Shown here one piece after another: positions 55,619 to 64,000 of a stretch of 64,000 nt of DNA (the stretch's first letter is position 1; each line of letters opens with the position of its first letter). The DNA comes from Polaromonas sp. UBA5171. Its GTDB lineage: Bacteria > Pseudomonadota > Gammaproteobacteria > Burkholderiales > Burkholderiaceae_C. Made by a program: the position numbers and the translations under genes. Under the pieces are notes generated by a model that worked only from the letters and a program-made list of their open reading frames with translations, made no database searches and had not been told where the DNA came from. The DNA lies in the NCBI GenBank assembly GCA_002413395.1, contig DHWX01000125.1, positions 5,262-69,261 on the forward strand, given 5' to 3'.

Positions 55619-56782
55619 TTACCTGGACACGGCAGCGACGATTTTGGTCGCGGCTTCGGCCATGGTGTCCGCGGCGATGATGGGCAAACCGGAGTCGGCC
55701 AGTATTTTCTTGCCCAAGTCTTCGTTGGTGCCCTTCATGCGAACCACCAAGGGGACCGAGAGGTTGACGGCCTTGCAGGCGGCGACGATGCCGTCGGCAA
55801 TCGTGTCGCAGCGCATGATGCCACCAAAGATGTTGACCAGAATGCCTTTGACCGCAGGGTTCTTCAGCATGATCTTGAAGGCTTCGGTGACCTTTTCAGC
55901 CGTGGCACCGCCGCCTACGTCCAGGAAGTTTGCCGGTTCGCCGCCGAACAGCTTGATGGTGTCCATCGTCGCCATGGCCAGGCCCGCGCCATTGACCAGG
56001 CAACCGATGTTGCCGTCCAGGCTGATGTAGGCCAGGTCAAACTTGCTGGCTTCAATTTCGGCGGGATCTTCTTCGTCCAGATCGCGGTAGGCCACGATTT
56101 CAGGGTGGCGGTACAGTGCGTTGGGGTCAAAGTTGAACTTGGCGTCGAGTGCCTTGACGTGGCCGTTTCCTTCGAGCACCAGCGGGTTGATTTCAACCAG
56201 GCTGGCGTCGGTATCCATGTATACCTTGTACAGCTTTTTCAGCACATCGACGGCCTGCGCGGTCGAACCCGCCGGCACAGTCATGCCATCGGCCAGTACT
56301 TTGGCCTGTGCGTCGGTCAGACCGACAGACGGATCAACAAATACCTTGATGATTTTTTCGGGCGTGGTGTGGGCCACTTCCTCGATGTCCATGCCGCCCT
56401 CGGAAGACGCCATGAGCGCCACTTTCTGGCTGGCGCGGTCGGTCACGGCCGAGACGTAGTATTCTTTTTTGATGTCGGCGCCTTCTTCAATCAGCAGGCG
56501 GCGCACTTTCTGGCCAGCCGGGCCGGTCTGGTGCGTGACCAGCTGCATGCCCAAAATTTCACCGGCGAGTTTTTTTACTTCATCAATGCTGCGTGCCAGC
56601 TTGACGCCACCGCCCTTGCCGCGGCCACCGGCATGAATCTGGGCCTTGACCACCCACACCGGACCGCCGAGCTTTTGTGCGGCTTCCACGGCCTCCTGCA
56701 CCGTAAATGCAGGGATGCCGCGCGGCACAGGCACACCAAAATTGCGCAAGATTTCCTTGCCCTGGTACTCGTGAATTTTCAT
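55619..56782 (-). CDS. sucC: Succinyl-CoA synthetase beta subunit
   Basis: 387 residues with an ATP-grasp fold: N-terminal [40 protein letters not shown] and the C-terminal CoA ligase domain with [10 protein letters not shown]. The ATG at 56782 fits the family; the open frame continues 26 codons upstream. Divergent from argC across 233 bases with no gene. Confidence 0.97.
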   Translation of the reverse strand: MKIHEYQGKEILRNFGVPVPRGIPAFTVQEAVEAAQKLGGPVWVVKAQIHAGGRGKGGGVKLARSIDEVKKLAGEILGMQLVTHQTGPAGQKVRRLLIEEGADIKKEYYVSAVTDRASQKVALMASSEGGMDIEEVAHTTPEKIIKVFVDPSVGLTDAQAKVLADGMTVPAGSTAQAVDVLKKLYKVYMDTDASLVEINPLVLEGNGHVKALDAKFNFDPNALYRHPEIVAYRDLDEEDPAEIEASKFDLAYISLDGNIGCLVNGAGLAMATMDTIKLFGGEPANFLDVGGGATAEKVTEAFKIMLKNPAVKGILVNIFGGIMRCDTIADGIVAACKAVNLSVPLVVRMKGTNEDLGKKILADSGLPIIAADTMAEAATKIVAAVSR

Positions 56783-57015
56783 GAAAGACCTTAAGAATTC
56801 AGTAAAAAGAGTGCAACAGGGATTTGGACCGGGGCGATGGGAGTGCTTAAAACAGGCCATGCCGACCCAAAACCACGCTGTTAGCGGTCACTGCAGGCAG
56901 CAGCCCGTAACTGTATCATGGTGCAACGCACAACTCTTGTGCGGAACTTGCATGCGAAATTCACCTGAGATTGGGCAGGTATCTTCGGGCAATGATCAGA
57001 CGCTGAAAGCGGTTT

Positions 57016-57939
57016 ATGCACAAAGTTTTTATTGATGGAGAAGCCGGTACCACCGGCCTGCAAATCCGGGAGCGATTGCAAGCCATGCCGCAGATTGAGC
57101 TGGTCAGTATTGCGCCTGAACTGCGCAAGGATGCGGCCGCCAAGCGCGAACTGATGGCACAGGTCGATCTGGTGATCTTGTGTCTGCACGATGACGCCGC
57201 GCGTGAATCGGTCGCCATGATTGACAGCCTCAAGCCGGCTGGAGCCAAAAAAATTCCCAAGGTCATCGACGCGTCAACCGCCCATCGCACGGCTCCGGGA
57301 TGGGTCTATGGTTTTCCCGAACTGGCTCCGGGCCAGCGCGAAGCCGTGGTTGCAGCAACGCGCGTGGCCAACCCGGGCTGCTACGCCACTGGTGCTATTG
57401 CGCTGATTCGCCCGCTGGTCGATGCTGGGTTGATTCCGGCTGATTTCCCCCTGAGTCTGCCCGCAGTGAGCGGCTACTCCGGTGGTGGACGGCAGATGAT
57501 AGAGGCCTACGAGGCAGGCACGGCGCCCTCGTTCGAGATCTACGGCCTGGGCCTGGAACACAAGCACCTACCTGAAATCATGAGATATACCGCCCTGACA
57601 CGTCGGCCGGTGCTGATACCCTCGGTGGGCAATTTCATGCAGGGCATGCTGGTGCAGTTGCCACTGCACCTTGACTTGCTGCCCGGCCAACCCAGCGCCG
57701 CTCAACTGCAGGATGTGTTGGCCCTGCACTACGCGGGCAGTGAGTGGGTCACCGTGCAAGCCGGTTCAGCATCCGGCAAGCTCGATGCCCTTGCCCTGAA
57801 CGATACCAATCAGATGGAGTTACGCGTATTTGGCAACGAACGCTACCGCCATGCGGTGCTGGTTGCGCGGCTCGACAACCTAGGCAAGGGCGCATCAGGC
57901 GCAGCGGTGCAAAACCTGAAGTTGATGCTGGGGCTTTGA
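57016..57939 (+). CDS. argC: N-acetyl-gamma-glutamyl-phosphate reductase (short type 2 form)
   Basis: 307 residues. NAD(P) loop [16 protein letters not shown] and the catalytic Cys122 in NPGCYATG. The length and the EAGTTG start mark the short ArgC type. It reduces N-acetylglutamyl phosphate in arginine synthesis. Convergent with recX. Confidence 0.92.
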   Translation: MHKVFIDGEAGTTGLQIRERLQAMPQIELVSIAPELRKDAAAKRELMAQVDLVILCLHDDAARESVAMIDSLKPAGAKKIPKVIDASTAHRTAPGWVYGFPELAPGQREAVVAATRVANPGCYATGAIALIRPLVDAGLIPADFPLSLPAVSGYSGGGRQMIEAYEAGTAPSFEIYGLGLEHKHLPEIMRYTALTRRPVLIPSVGNFMQGMLVQLPLHLDLLPGQPSAAQLQDVLALHYAGSEWVTVQAGSASGKLDALALNDTNQMELRVFGNERYRHAVLVARLDNLGKGASGAAVQNLKLMLGL

Positions 57940-57990
57940 TTGGTGCTCGGGGCCGTGAGTCGGGCGGCATAAGACATGCCACCTCGTCTC

Positions 57991-58018
57991 CTGCAAGGGG
58001 GCACACCTCCCCCTGCAG
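57991..58018. terminator. Hairpin between convergent argC and recX
   Basis: CTGCAAGGGGG pairs with CCCCCTGCAG, with one bulged base and a 7-base loop. It has no T tract, so termination is only suggested by its place between converging genes. Confidence 0.35.
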
Positions 58019-58064
58019 CAAGACCGATATCGGCGTTGGCAGCACTGCTGCGTTAGACGCCCTT

Positions 58065-58556
58065 TCAATCATCTTCTGTCTGCGAGATCACGCGGCGAAT
58101 CACGTCACCGCCAAAACCACGGGTGGCAAGAAAGCGCATTTGTTTGGCACGCCCGGCGGCGTCTGATGCCGGTCCGTCAAATTTCCTGCGCCAGACTTCG
58201 CGGGCGCGTTCCAGTTCGCTGAGATTGAGGCGGCCCATGGCAGCCGCCACCAGCTCCGCGCTCAGGCCCTTGTTTAGCAACTCGTGCCTGATGCGCGCCG
58301 CGCCCAGGCGCCCGGCGCGCCGGTGAATGACCGACTCGACCACCCGCGCTTCACTGATGAAGTCCTTGGCCTGCAGTTCATCAAGCACCTGCGCCAGTTG
58401 ACCCGGCGTTTCCTCGTGGGGCGCCAGCTTGCGTTCCAGTTCGGGGCGTGAATACTCCCGACCGGCCAGCAGGCGCAGGGCGCGGCCTTTGAGTGATGGG
58501 CCAAAGCCCGCATGAGTTGCGGGTTTTTCAGGACTGGTCGGCGCGCGCATGGTCAT
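58065..58556 (-). CDS. recX: Regulatory protein RecX
   Basis: 163 residues, all-helical, with three RecX repeats: ALRLLAGREYSRPELERKL, FISEARVVESVIHRRAGRLGAARIRHELL and RFLATRGFGGDVIRRVI. It inhibits RecA filaments. Start at 58556, or 58550. It follows recA by 94 bases on the same strand. Confidence 0.9.
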   Translation of the reverse strand: MTMRAPTSPEKPATHAGFGPSLKGRALRLLAGREYSRPELERKLAPHEETPGQLAQVLDELQAKDFISEARVVESVIHRRAGRLGAARIRHELLNKGLSAELVAAAMGRLNLSELERAREVWRRKFDGPASDAAGRAKQMRFLATRGFGGDVIRRVISQTEDD

Positions 58557-58650
58557 CAACCCGTCATGCCGTCTGCAAACGCCATCTTTTGAATAGTTGT
58601 TGGTGCGGTTGAAAATTGGGCTTGGTCCCGATTTGACATACAAAATCCGC

Positions 58651-59769
58651 TCAGGCAGCGGCCTTGGCAGCCCGGTCAGCTTTATCAGCCTTTTCAGGTT
58701 TTGCCGCCATGTCCGAAACCTCAGCCGATTCGACCGAAGCCTGCACCAGCGGAATGCCCAGCGATTCGCGCACCTTGTTTTCAATTTCGATGGCGAGCGC
58801 CGGGTTCTCCTTGAGGAATTCACGTGAGTTGTCACGGCCCTGGCCAATTTTTTCGCCGTTGAAGGCGTACCAGGCACCGGCTTTTTCAACAATGTGGCCA
58901 GCCACACCAAGGTCCAGTACCTCGCCCAGGCGACTGATACCCTCGCCGTACAGAATGTCGAACTCTGCGGTCTTAAACGGTGACGCGACCTTGTTTTTGA
59001 CCACCTTCACGCGGGTCTCATTGCCGATGACTTCATCGCCCCTTTTGATCGAGCCGATACGGCGGATGTCCAGACGCACGGAGGCGTAGAACTTCAGCGC
59101 ATTGCCGCCGGTGGTGGTTTCGGGCGAGCCGAACATCACGCCGATCTTCATGCGGATCTGGTTGATGAAAATCACCATGCAGTTGGCTTTCTTGATGCTG
59201 GCGGTCAGTTTCCTTAGCGCCTGGCTCATCAAACGGGCCTGCAGGCCGGGTAGCGAGTCGCCCATTTCGCCTTCCAGCTCGGCCTTGGGCGTGAGTGCGG
59301 CCACCGAGTCGATCACGATCAGATCCACCGCGCCGGAGCGGGTCAGCGAGTCCACGATTTCAAGCGCCTGCTCGCCGGTGTCGGGCTGGGAAATCAGCAG
59401 CTCCTGCAGGTTCACGCCGAGCTTTTGTGCGTACTGAATGTCCAGCGCGTGCTCGGCGTCGACAAAGGCACAGGTACCGCCGATTTTTTGCATTTCGGCA
59501 ATCACCTGCAGCGTCAGCGTGGTTTTTCCGGACGACTCCGGTCCGTAAATCTCGATCACCCGGCCACGCGGCAGGCCACCGACACCCAGGGCAATGTCCA
59601 GACCAAGCGAGCCGGTCGAGACCACCTGGATGTCTTCAATCACCTCGCCGGCACCCAGCTTCATGATGGTGCCTTTGCCAAACTGCTTTTCAATCTGGGC
59701 CAGCGCGGCCTGCAGGGCCTTGGCTTTTTCGGTGTTCAGTGCCGGGCTGGATTTGATCGGTGCGTCCAT
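58651..59769 (-). CDS. recA: Recombinase RecA
   Basis: 372 residues with Walker [11 protein letters not shown], Walker [11 protein letters not shown], the L2-region block [19 protein letters not shown], and an acidic/Lys-rich C-terminus. Strand exchange and LexA cleavage. AAGGGGA precedes the ATG at 59769. Confidence 0.98.
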   Translation of the reverse strand: MDAPIKSSPALNTEKAKALQAALAQIEKQFGKGTIMKLGAGEVIEDIQVVSTGSLGLDIALGVGGLPRGRVIEIYGPESSGKTTLTLQVIAEMQKIGGTCAFVDAEHALDIQYAQKLGVNLQELLISQPDTGEQALEIVDSLTRSGAVDLIVIDSVAALTPKAELEGEMGDSLPGLQARLMSQALRKLTASIKKANCMVIFINQIRMKIGVMFGSPETTTGGNALKFYASVRLDIRRIGSIKRGDEVIGNETRVKVVKNKVASPFKTAEFDILYGEGISRLGEVLDLGVAGHIVEKAGAWYAFNGEKIGQGRDNSREFLKENPALAIEIENKVRESLGIPLVQASVESAEVSDMAAKPEKADKADRAAKAAA

Positions 59770-59837
59770 GAAAATCCCCTTGAAAATCAATGATTTAAAA
59801 ACTTTTACCTCAATTCCAGCCTATGCTTTTAATCACA

Positions 59838-59857
59838 GGCTGGATGCATGACCAGTA
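59838..59857. promoter_or_regulatory. Candidate LexA box upstream of recA
   Basis: CTG-N10-CAG (CTGGATGCATGACCAG, 59840-59855) flanked by GTA on one side, about 70 bases before the recA start. This is the spacing and place expected for an SOS operator, though the core lacks the usual TATATA. Confidence 0.5.
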
Positions 59858-59931
59858 CTTTATGGGCATCGTTAAAATAAGTAAACCCTATTTTTAGTCA
59901 GTTTGCCTGATTAATTGATTACGATATCAAA

Positions 59932-60429
59932 ATGCCGGAAATCGACACCGCCCACGCAATCAACGCCAGCGAAGCGGGCTGGCGGCTCACGCACCTGGGG
60001 CGCTTGCTGGGCCACGCCTTGCGCCACTTTGACGAGCGCGTGCTCTGGCTGATGGCGCGCAACGTTGAGGTGCCGCTGGCACTGTCCAATCTGGCCGCGC
60101 GCAACCAGGTGGGGGCTGCGCACATTCACATCACGCGCCATCTGGCGCTGGGCGGCTCGCGCCTGACGGACCTGGCCCAAAGCGCCGGCATGAGCAAGCA
60201 GGCCATGGCTGATCTGGTGGACCAGTGCGAAGCCTGGGGATTGATCCGGCGCGAGGCTGATCCGCACGACAAGCGGGTTCGGCGGGTGGTGTTTACCGAG
60301 TCGGGTCTGCTATGGCTGCAGGCCTTCAAGGACGCGGTGGCGCAGGCTGAAGGGGAATTCCGGCAGGCGGTGGGAGCTGATGTGGCGACGGTCGTGGCGC
60401 TCGGGCTGGAGGCGTATGCCAGCGCGTAG
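59932..60429 (+). CDS. MarR family transcriptional regulator
   Basis: 165 residues. The winged HTH spans about 60-125, with LTDLAQSAGMSKQAMADLVDQ and the wing RREADPHDKRVRRV. Its target is unknown; divergent from recA across 162 bases. Confidence 0.87.
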   Translation: MPEIDTAHAINASEAGWRLTHLGRLLGHALRHFDERVLWLMARNVEVPLALSNLAARNQVGAAHIHITRHLALGGSRLTDLAQSAGMSKQAMADLVDQCEAWGLIRREADPHDKRVRRVVFTESGLLWLQAFKDAVAQAEGEFRQAVGADVATVVALGLEAYASA

Positions 60430-60450
60430 CCAGTGCGGGAATGCTCTGTG

Positions 60451-60489
60451 TTGGATTTGTCCGGCAAACGCCTAAAATTTGCCGGACAA
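60451..60489 (+). promoter_or_regulatory. Promoter and 12-bp inverted repeat before the response regulator
   Basis: TTGGAT (60451-60456), 16 bases, TAAAAT (60473-60478) form a fair sigma-70 promoter. A perfect inverted repeat (TTGTCCGGCAAA 60457-60468, TTTGCCGGACAA 60478-60489) brackets the -10 box, 50 bases before the gene. It may be an operator or the terminator stem of marR; no T tract is present. Confidence 0.5.
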
Positions 60490-60539
60490 GCAAAATATCA
60501 CCCCGGCCCCTTGCCGTGGGCTGACACCTGGAGACACCC

Positions 60540-61214
60540 ATGCGCATTTTGATCGCCGAAGATGACCAGGTTCTGGCCGATGGCCTGTTGCGCACCCTGC
60601 GCGCGTCGGGCGCGGCGGCCGATCATGTGGCCAGCGGTGCCGAAGCTGACGCCGCCCTGCTGACCAATACCGGATTTGACTTGTTGATCCTCGACCTCGG
60701 TCTGCCGCGCATGCACGGCCTGGAAGTGCTGAAACGGTTGCGTGCCCGGGGCTCGGCATTGCCGGTGCTGGTTCTTACTGCAGCCGACAGCGTTGAAGAA
60801 CGCGTCAAGGGGCTGGATTATGGCGCTGACGACTACATGGCCAAGCCATTTTCCCTGCAGGAGCTCGAAGCGCGTGTGCGCGCGCTGGTGCGGCGTGGCA
60901 TGGGCGGGGCCAGCAGCAACATCAAGCACGGCCCACTGGTGTATGACCAGGCCGGGCGCGTTGCCACCATCGACGGCCAGATGCTGGAGCTGTCGGCGCG
61001 CGAGCTGGGACTCCTCGAAGTGCTGCTGCAGCGCGCCGGGCGCCTGGTCAGCAAGGACCAATTGGTTGATCGCCTGTGCGAGTGGGGCGAAGAGGTCAGC
61101 AACAACGCCATTGAGGTGTACATCCACCGCCTGCGCAAAAAAATCGAAAAAGGCCCGATCCGGATTGCCACAGTGCGCGGGCTGGGCTACTGCCTTGAAA
61201 AAATCCCGAACTAG
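60540..61214 (+). CDS. OmpR-family response regulator
   Basis: 224 residues. Receiver domain with phospho-Asp52 (LLILDLGLP), Lys in YMAKPF; winged helix with LSARELGLLEVLLQ and AIEVYIHRLRKKI. Resembles TctD/QseB regulators. Paired with the sensor kinase downstream, separated by 137 bases of repeat. Confidence 0.92.
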   Translation: MRILIAEDDQVLADGLLRTLRASGAAADHVASGAEADAALLTNTGFDLLILDLGLPRMHGLEVLKRLRARGSALPVLVLTAADSVEERVKGLDYGADDYMAKPFSLQELEARVRALVRRGMGGASSNIKHGPLVYDQAGRVATIDGQMLELSARELGLLEVLLQRAGRLVSKDQLVDRLCEWGEEVSNNAIEVYIHRLRKKIEKGPIRIATVRGLGYCLEKIPN

Positions 61215-61220
61215 TATGGG

Positions 61221-61334
61221 GCCGCCACGTTCACTTACTGCGTTTAGCGCTCTACCCCCCAAGGAGGCTGTGCTTGCTTGGGGCGGCGCGGCGCGGCGCA
61301 CGATAGTTCCCACGCTGGCCGCTTCGTGTTCTTG
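61221..61334 (+). repeat. Dispersed GC-rich repeat, copy 7 plus a partial copy
   Basis: CCACGTTCACTTACTGCG, a core CTACCCCCCAAGGAGGCT and TTGGGGCGGC are followed by a partial copy (CCCACGCTGGCCGCTTCGTG). It fills the space between response regulator and kinase. Confidence 0.65.
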
Positions 61335-61351
61335 ACTGGCACGCCCGCACC

Positions 61352-62800
61352 GTGGCGTTAGGGCTCTTTCAGCGCGAGCGGCGCAGCCTGTTTGGCGAGA
61401 TTCTCGACTGGATGCTCACGCCGCTGCTGTTGCTGTGGCCCATCAGTTTGGCGCTGACCTGGCTGGTGGCACAAAATATTTCCGACAAGCCGTTTGACCG
61501 TGCTCTGGAATACGACGTGCAGGCGCTGGCCAAGCTGGTCGCGGTCAAAAATGACAAGGTCCAATTCAATTTGACAGCAACCGCGCGGGAGATTTTGCGC
61601 GCCGATGACACCGACCTGGTCTACTACCAGGTCTTGGGGACACGTGGCGAATACCTGAGCGGTGATCGCGCCTTATCGATACCTACAGACGAAGAAGAGG
61701 CGCTCAGCGGGGAAGTGCGGCTGCGCGATGACTTGATTCAGGGGCAGGATGTTCGCGTGGCTTACACCTGGATCACGGTGGATGTCAAGGGTCCGGCACG
61801 GGTGCTGGTGCAGGTCGCTGAAACTCTGGAAAAGCGTAAAACGCTGGCCACTGAAATCGTCAAGGGCACGATGGTGCCGCAGTTCGCGACGCTGCCGCTG
61901 GCAGTGATGCTGGTATGGTTCGCGTTGGTGCGCGGCATCAAGCCGCTGGCGCAACTTGAAAAGCGCATCCGCGCGCGAAAATCCGACGACATGAGCCCGA
62001 TAGACGAAGATGCGGTGCCTGAAGAGGTGGCGCCGCTGGTGTCATCCATCAACGATTTGCTGAGCCGCTTGAAGGTGTCGCTGACCACGCAAAAGCGCTT
62101 TCTGGCCGATGCCGCGCATCAGCTCAAGACGCCGCTGGCGGGATTGCGCATGCAGGCCGATCTGGCGCAGCGGGAAACCGATGCCGACCAGCTCAAGAAC
62201 TCGCTCAGGCACATTGGCCAGGCCAGCATACGCGCGACGCATACCGTCAACCAGTTGCTGGCGCTTGCGCGCGCCGAAACCACCGGCCGCGCGCTGGCCG
62301 AGCAGCGCGTCGATCTGGTGCAGATTGTTTCGGAAGTCATGGCCGACTCGGTGCCGCGGGCGCTTGAAAAGCAGATTGACCTGGGCTATGAAGGCCCTGC
62401 TGCCGGTGAGCATCTGAGCCAGTTCGAAGGCAACCCGACCTTGCTCAAGGAGCTGGTGCGCAACCTGCTCGACAACGCCATCAACTACACCCCTGAAAAA
62501 GGCCAGGTCAACGTGCGGCTGCTGACCGACCGCTTCAGCGGCGTGCTGGTGCTGCTGGTGGAAGATTCGGGACCCGGCATTGCAGAGTCAGAGCGCAAGC
62601 TGGTGTTCCAGCCCTTTTACCGTACGCTTGGCACCAACGTGGATGGTTCCGGCCTGGGGCTGGCCATTGTGCTGGAAATTGCCATGCAGCACGGCGCGAC
62701 CATCACCATAGACGACGCGCGCTTGCCGGGTTACCCGCATTCGCCGGGCACGCGGGTCACGGTGCGCTTCATGGCCCTGGGCCGGTTGAGCGCTGAATGA
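61352..62800 (+). CDS. Sensor histidine kinase (TctE/QseC-like)
   Basis: 482 residues. Two membrane helices (25-45, 175-195) border a periplasmic sensor segment of about 130 residues. Then HAMP-like region, His256 in DAAHQLKTPLAG, N box LLDNAINYTP, G boxes EDSGPGI and GSGLGLAI. Start GTG at 61352. The TctE likeness suggests a carboxylate signal, not proven. Confidence 0.9.
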   Translation: MALGLFQRERRSLFGEILDWMLTPLLLLWPISLALTWLVAQNISDKPFDRALEYDVQALAKLVAVKNDKVQFNLTATAREILRADDTDLVYYQVLGTRGEYLSGDRALSIPTDEEEALSGEVRLRDDLIQGQDVRVAYTWITVDVKGPARVLVQVAETLEKRKTLATEIVKGTMVPQFATLPLAVMLVWFALVRGIKPLAQLEKRIRARKSDDMSPIDEDAVPEEVAPLVSSINDLLSRLKVSLTTQKRFLADAAHQLKTPLAGLRMQADLAQRETDADQLKNSLRHIGQASIRATHTVNQLLALARAETTGRALAEQRVDLVQIVSEVMADSVPRALEKQIDLGYEGPAAGEHLSQFEGNPTLLKELVRNLLDNAINYTPEKGQVNVRLLTDRFSGVLVLLVEDSGPGIAESERKLVFQPFYRTLGTNVDGSGLGLAIVLEIAMQHGATITIDDARLPGYPHSPGTRVTVRFMALGRLSAE

Positions 62801-63028
62801 CATCTGACAGTCGATCTGTACTCTTGGTGAATTTACACAGGCGGGGACTTTCCGTGTAGGCTGTCAGGTGCGAGCGGGTCGATTGGTCCCAACGTGATCA
62901 GGCGCCGCCATTGGATGCCCTGCACGCTTGGTCCGGAACGGTGTTTTACCCTGGCACCATGCCCGACGCCATCCGGGTGGACTCCGTCAGTTTTGGAAAA
63001 CAACGCCGACCCTTTAACTCACACCATC

Positions 63029-63820
63029 ATGACAGCAGCCCGCCGCCTAAAAATTGGTCTTTCGGCCTGTTTTTCACACGCCGATCCGAGTCGTTCGGTT
63101 TTTAATGACAAAACGCTGCAGTATGTTGAGCAATCGATCGCGCACTGGCTCATGTCGTCGGGGGCCATGGTGGTCATGGTGCCGTGCCCGACCGGCAGCA
63201 CGCAGCGTGGTGACGTCACCTATGCGCATTACGCGCAGTGGCTCGATGGCCTGGTGCTGCATGGCGGGGCGGATGTCTGGCCCGGCAGCTATGGTGAGGA
63301 GCCGCTTGAAGAAGAATGGTCAGGTGACCGCGTTCGCGATGACTATGACAAGGCCCTGGTCGCCGCTTTCGAAGCTCTCGACAAGCCTATTTTTGGCGTT
63401 TGCCGTGGCCTGCAATTGCTCAATGTGGCCTTTGGCGGCACACTCTACCAGGACATTCAGACACAGGTGCCGGACTCCTTCATGCACCGTGATGCCGTCA
63501 CCTACGACATGAATTTTCACAGCGTGGAGATCGTGCCGGGCACGCGGCTTTCCAGTCTGTACCCCGGCGTGGAGCAGGTACGCGTCAACAGCATTCACCA
63601 CCAGGCCATCAAGACTCTGTCGCCCGAGTTCGAAGCCGAGGCTTACAGCGTGACGGACGGCATCGTGGAAGCGATACGTCGCACAGACCCTGGCAAGAGC
63701 TATATCGCTGCCCTGCAGTGGCACCCCGAATTTCACAAGCCCGGTGCCGACACGATTGACGATGGCGCCGTGCTTGAGGACTTTCTGGCGGCGGTTGCCG
63801 CCGCCAGAAACACAAAGTGA
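63029..63820 (+). CDS. Class I glutamine amidotransferase-like hydrolase (peptidase C26, PuuD-like)
   Basis: 263 residues with the nucleophile Cys125 in FGVCRGLQLLN and the His/Glu pair in LQWHPEF. Family members cut gamma-glutamyl bonds, for example gamma-glutamyl-GABA in putrescine breakdown. The start is ATG 63029; upstream in-frame sequence to 62894 is not family sequence. 62801-63028 shows no gene. Confidence 0.87.
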   Translation: MTAARRLKIGLSACFSHADPSRSVFNDKTLQYVEQSIAHWLMSSGAMVVMVPCPTGSTQRGDVTYAHYAQWLDGLVLHGGADVWPGSYGEEPLEEEWSGDRVRDDYDKALVAAFEALDKPIFGVCRGLQLLNVAFGGTLYQDIQTQVPDSFMHRDAVTYDMNFHSVEIVPGTRLSSLYPGVEQVRVNSIHHQAIKTLSPEFEAEAYSVTDGIVEAIRRTDPGKSYIAALQWHPEFHKPGADTIDDGAVLEDFLAAVAAARNTK

Positions 63821-63902
63821 TTCCCTGGAACTTAAACCCAATAAGCACGGGCACAAGCAGCCATTGACATAGCGTCCAGATGACCAACTCGCAAACTGGC
63901 CA

Positions 63903-64000
63903 TTACTTGCGTCCGTACTTGGCGGTAAAGCTGGCCTTGCCCAGCGAGTTGCCGTTGATCATGAAGCCGGTCAGTGCCGCCGTCGCGTCGGCTGGCACAT
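63903..64000 (-). CDS. C-terminal end of an unidentified protein
   Basis: 32 codons ending in TAA (63903-63905) run in from the right edge: TGFMINGNSLGKASFTAKYG followed by RK. The reading frame has good codon use and faces the C26 gene. Too little is visible for a family. Confidence 0.4.
   Translation of the reverse strand, partial: VPADATAALTGFMINGNSLGKASFTAKYGRK

Noticed and set aside
60742..61335. 197-codon frame overlapping the response regulator
   Set aside because: A shadow of the regulator continuing into the repeat; its end again shows the repeat-type peptide, not a gene.

Overview
The window is chromosomal DNA of a high-GC betaproteobacterium, most likely a member of the Comamonadaceae close to Polaromonas or Rhodoferax. 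I infer this from protein character, from gene order (rimP-nusA-infB-rbfA-truB-typA, sucCD-terC, recA-recX), and from a dispersed GC-rich repeat that I remember from that family. Nearly all genes are housekeeping. I saw no rRNA, tRNA, CRISPR array or transposase.

Layout. 1-5827 (minus): type IV pilus minor-pilin operon pilE-pilV-pilW-pilX-pilY1, with pilY1 running off the left edge and pilW frameshifted. 6011-11814 (plus): riboflavin operon ribD-ribE-ribBA-ribH-nusB, interrupted by a 1.8 kb islet at the 3' end of ribE. 11833-15626 (plus): aminotransferase and the Tol system ybgC-tolQ-tolR-tolA, with tolR frameshifted. 15694-19203: dnaE. 19338-24787: egtB-like gene, a pirin/DoxX/flavodoxin group with a divergent LysR regulator, and a renalase-like oxidoreductase. 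24806-29205: gluQ, a TadA-dehalogenase fusion, paiB and a GAF/degenerate-GGDEF protein. 29264-34632: guaA, guaB, a DUF4124 protein, rnfH, ratA, smpB. 34643-36645: acyl-CoA hydrolase and EamA transporter. 36796-45328 (minus): translation and transcription operon typA-truB-rbfA-infB-nusA-rimP (read from rimP). 45537-50968: peptide-type ABC ATPase, HPr, EIIA, an MFS relic, a lipoprotein, a CaiB-type CoA transferase and a hydrolase. 51133-54573: phosphodiesterase-like metallohydrolase, FHA protein, PP2C phosphatase, TerC. 54659-59769: sucD, sucC, argC, recX, recA. 59932-64000: MarR regulator, a two-component pair, a C26 amidotransferase and the tail of one unidentified gene.

The most unusual locus is the islet at 7783-9625. 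It is bounded by near-identical 23-bp direct repeats (22 of 23 bases match) that are both copies of the same ribE 3' coding segment. It carries an excisionase-type DNA-binding protein, a PIN-domain nuclease and a fragment resembling an AbrB-type antitoxin. The original 3' end of ribE, with a stop codon overlapping the ribBA start, survives as a relic on the right side. This shows that ribE and ribBA were once translationally adjacent and that the islet gave ribE a new tail.

Other points of note: an in-frame TadA-haloalkane dehalogenase fusion; a dispersed GC-rich repeat that supplies coding sequence to three unrelated proteins; single-base frameshifts in pilW and tolR that could be real or sequence errors; an MFS transporter relic beside EIIA/HPr; and clear candidate operators for the LysR regulator, LexA, the PIN module and the two-component regulator.
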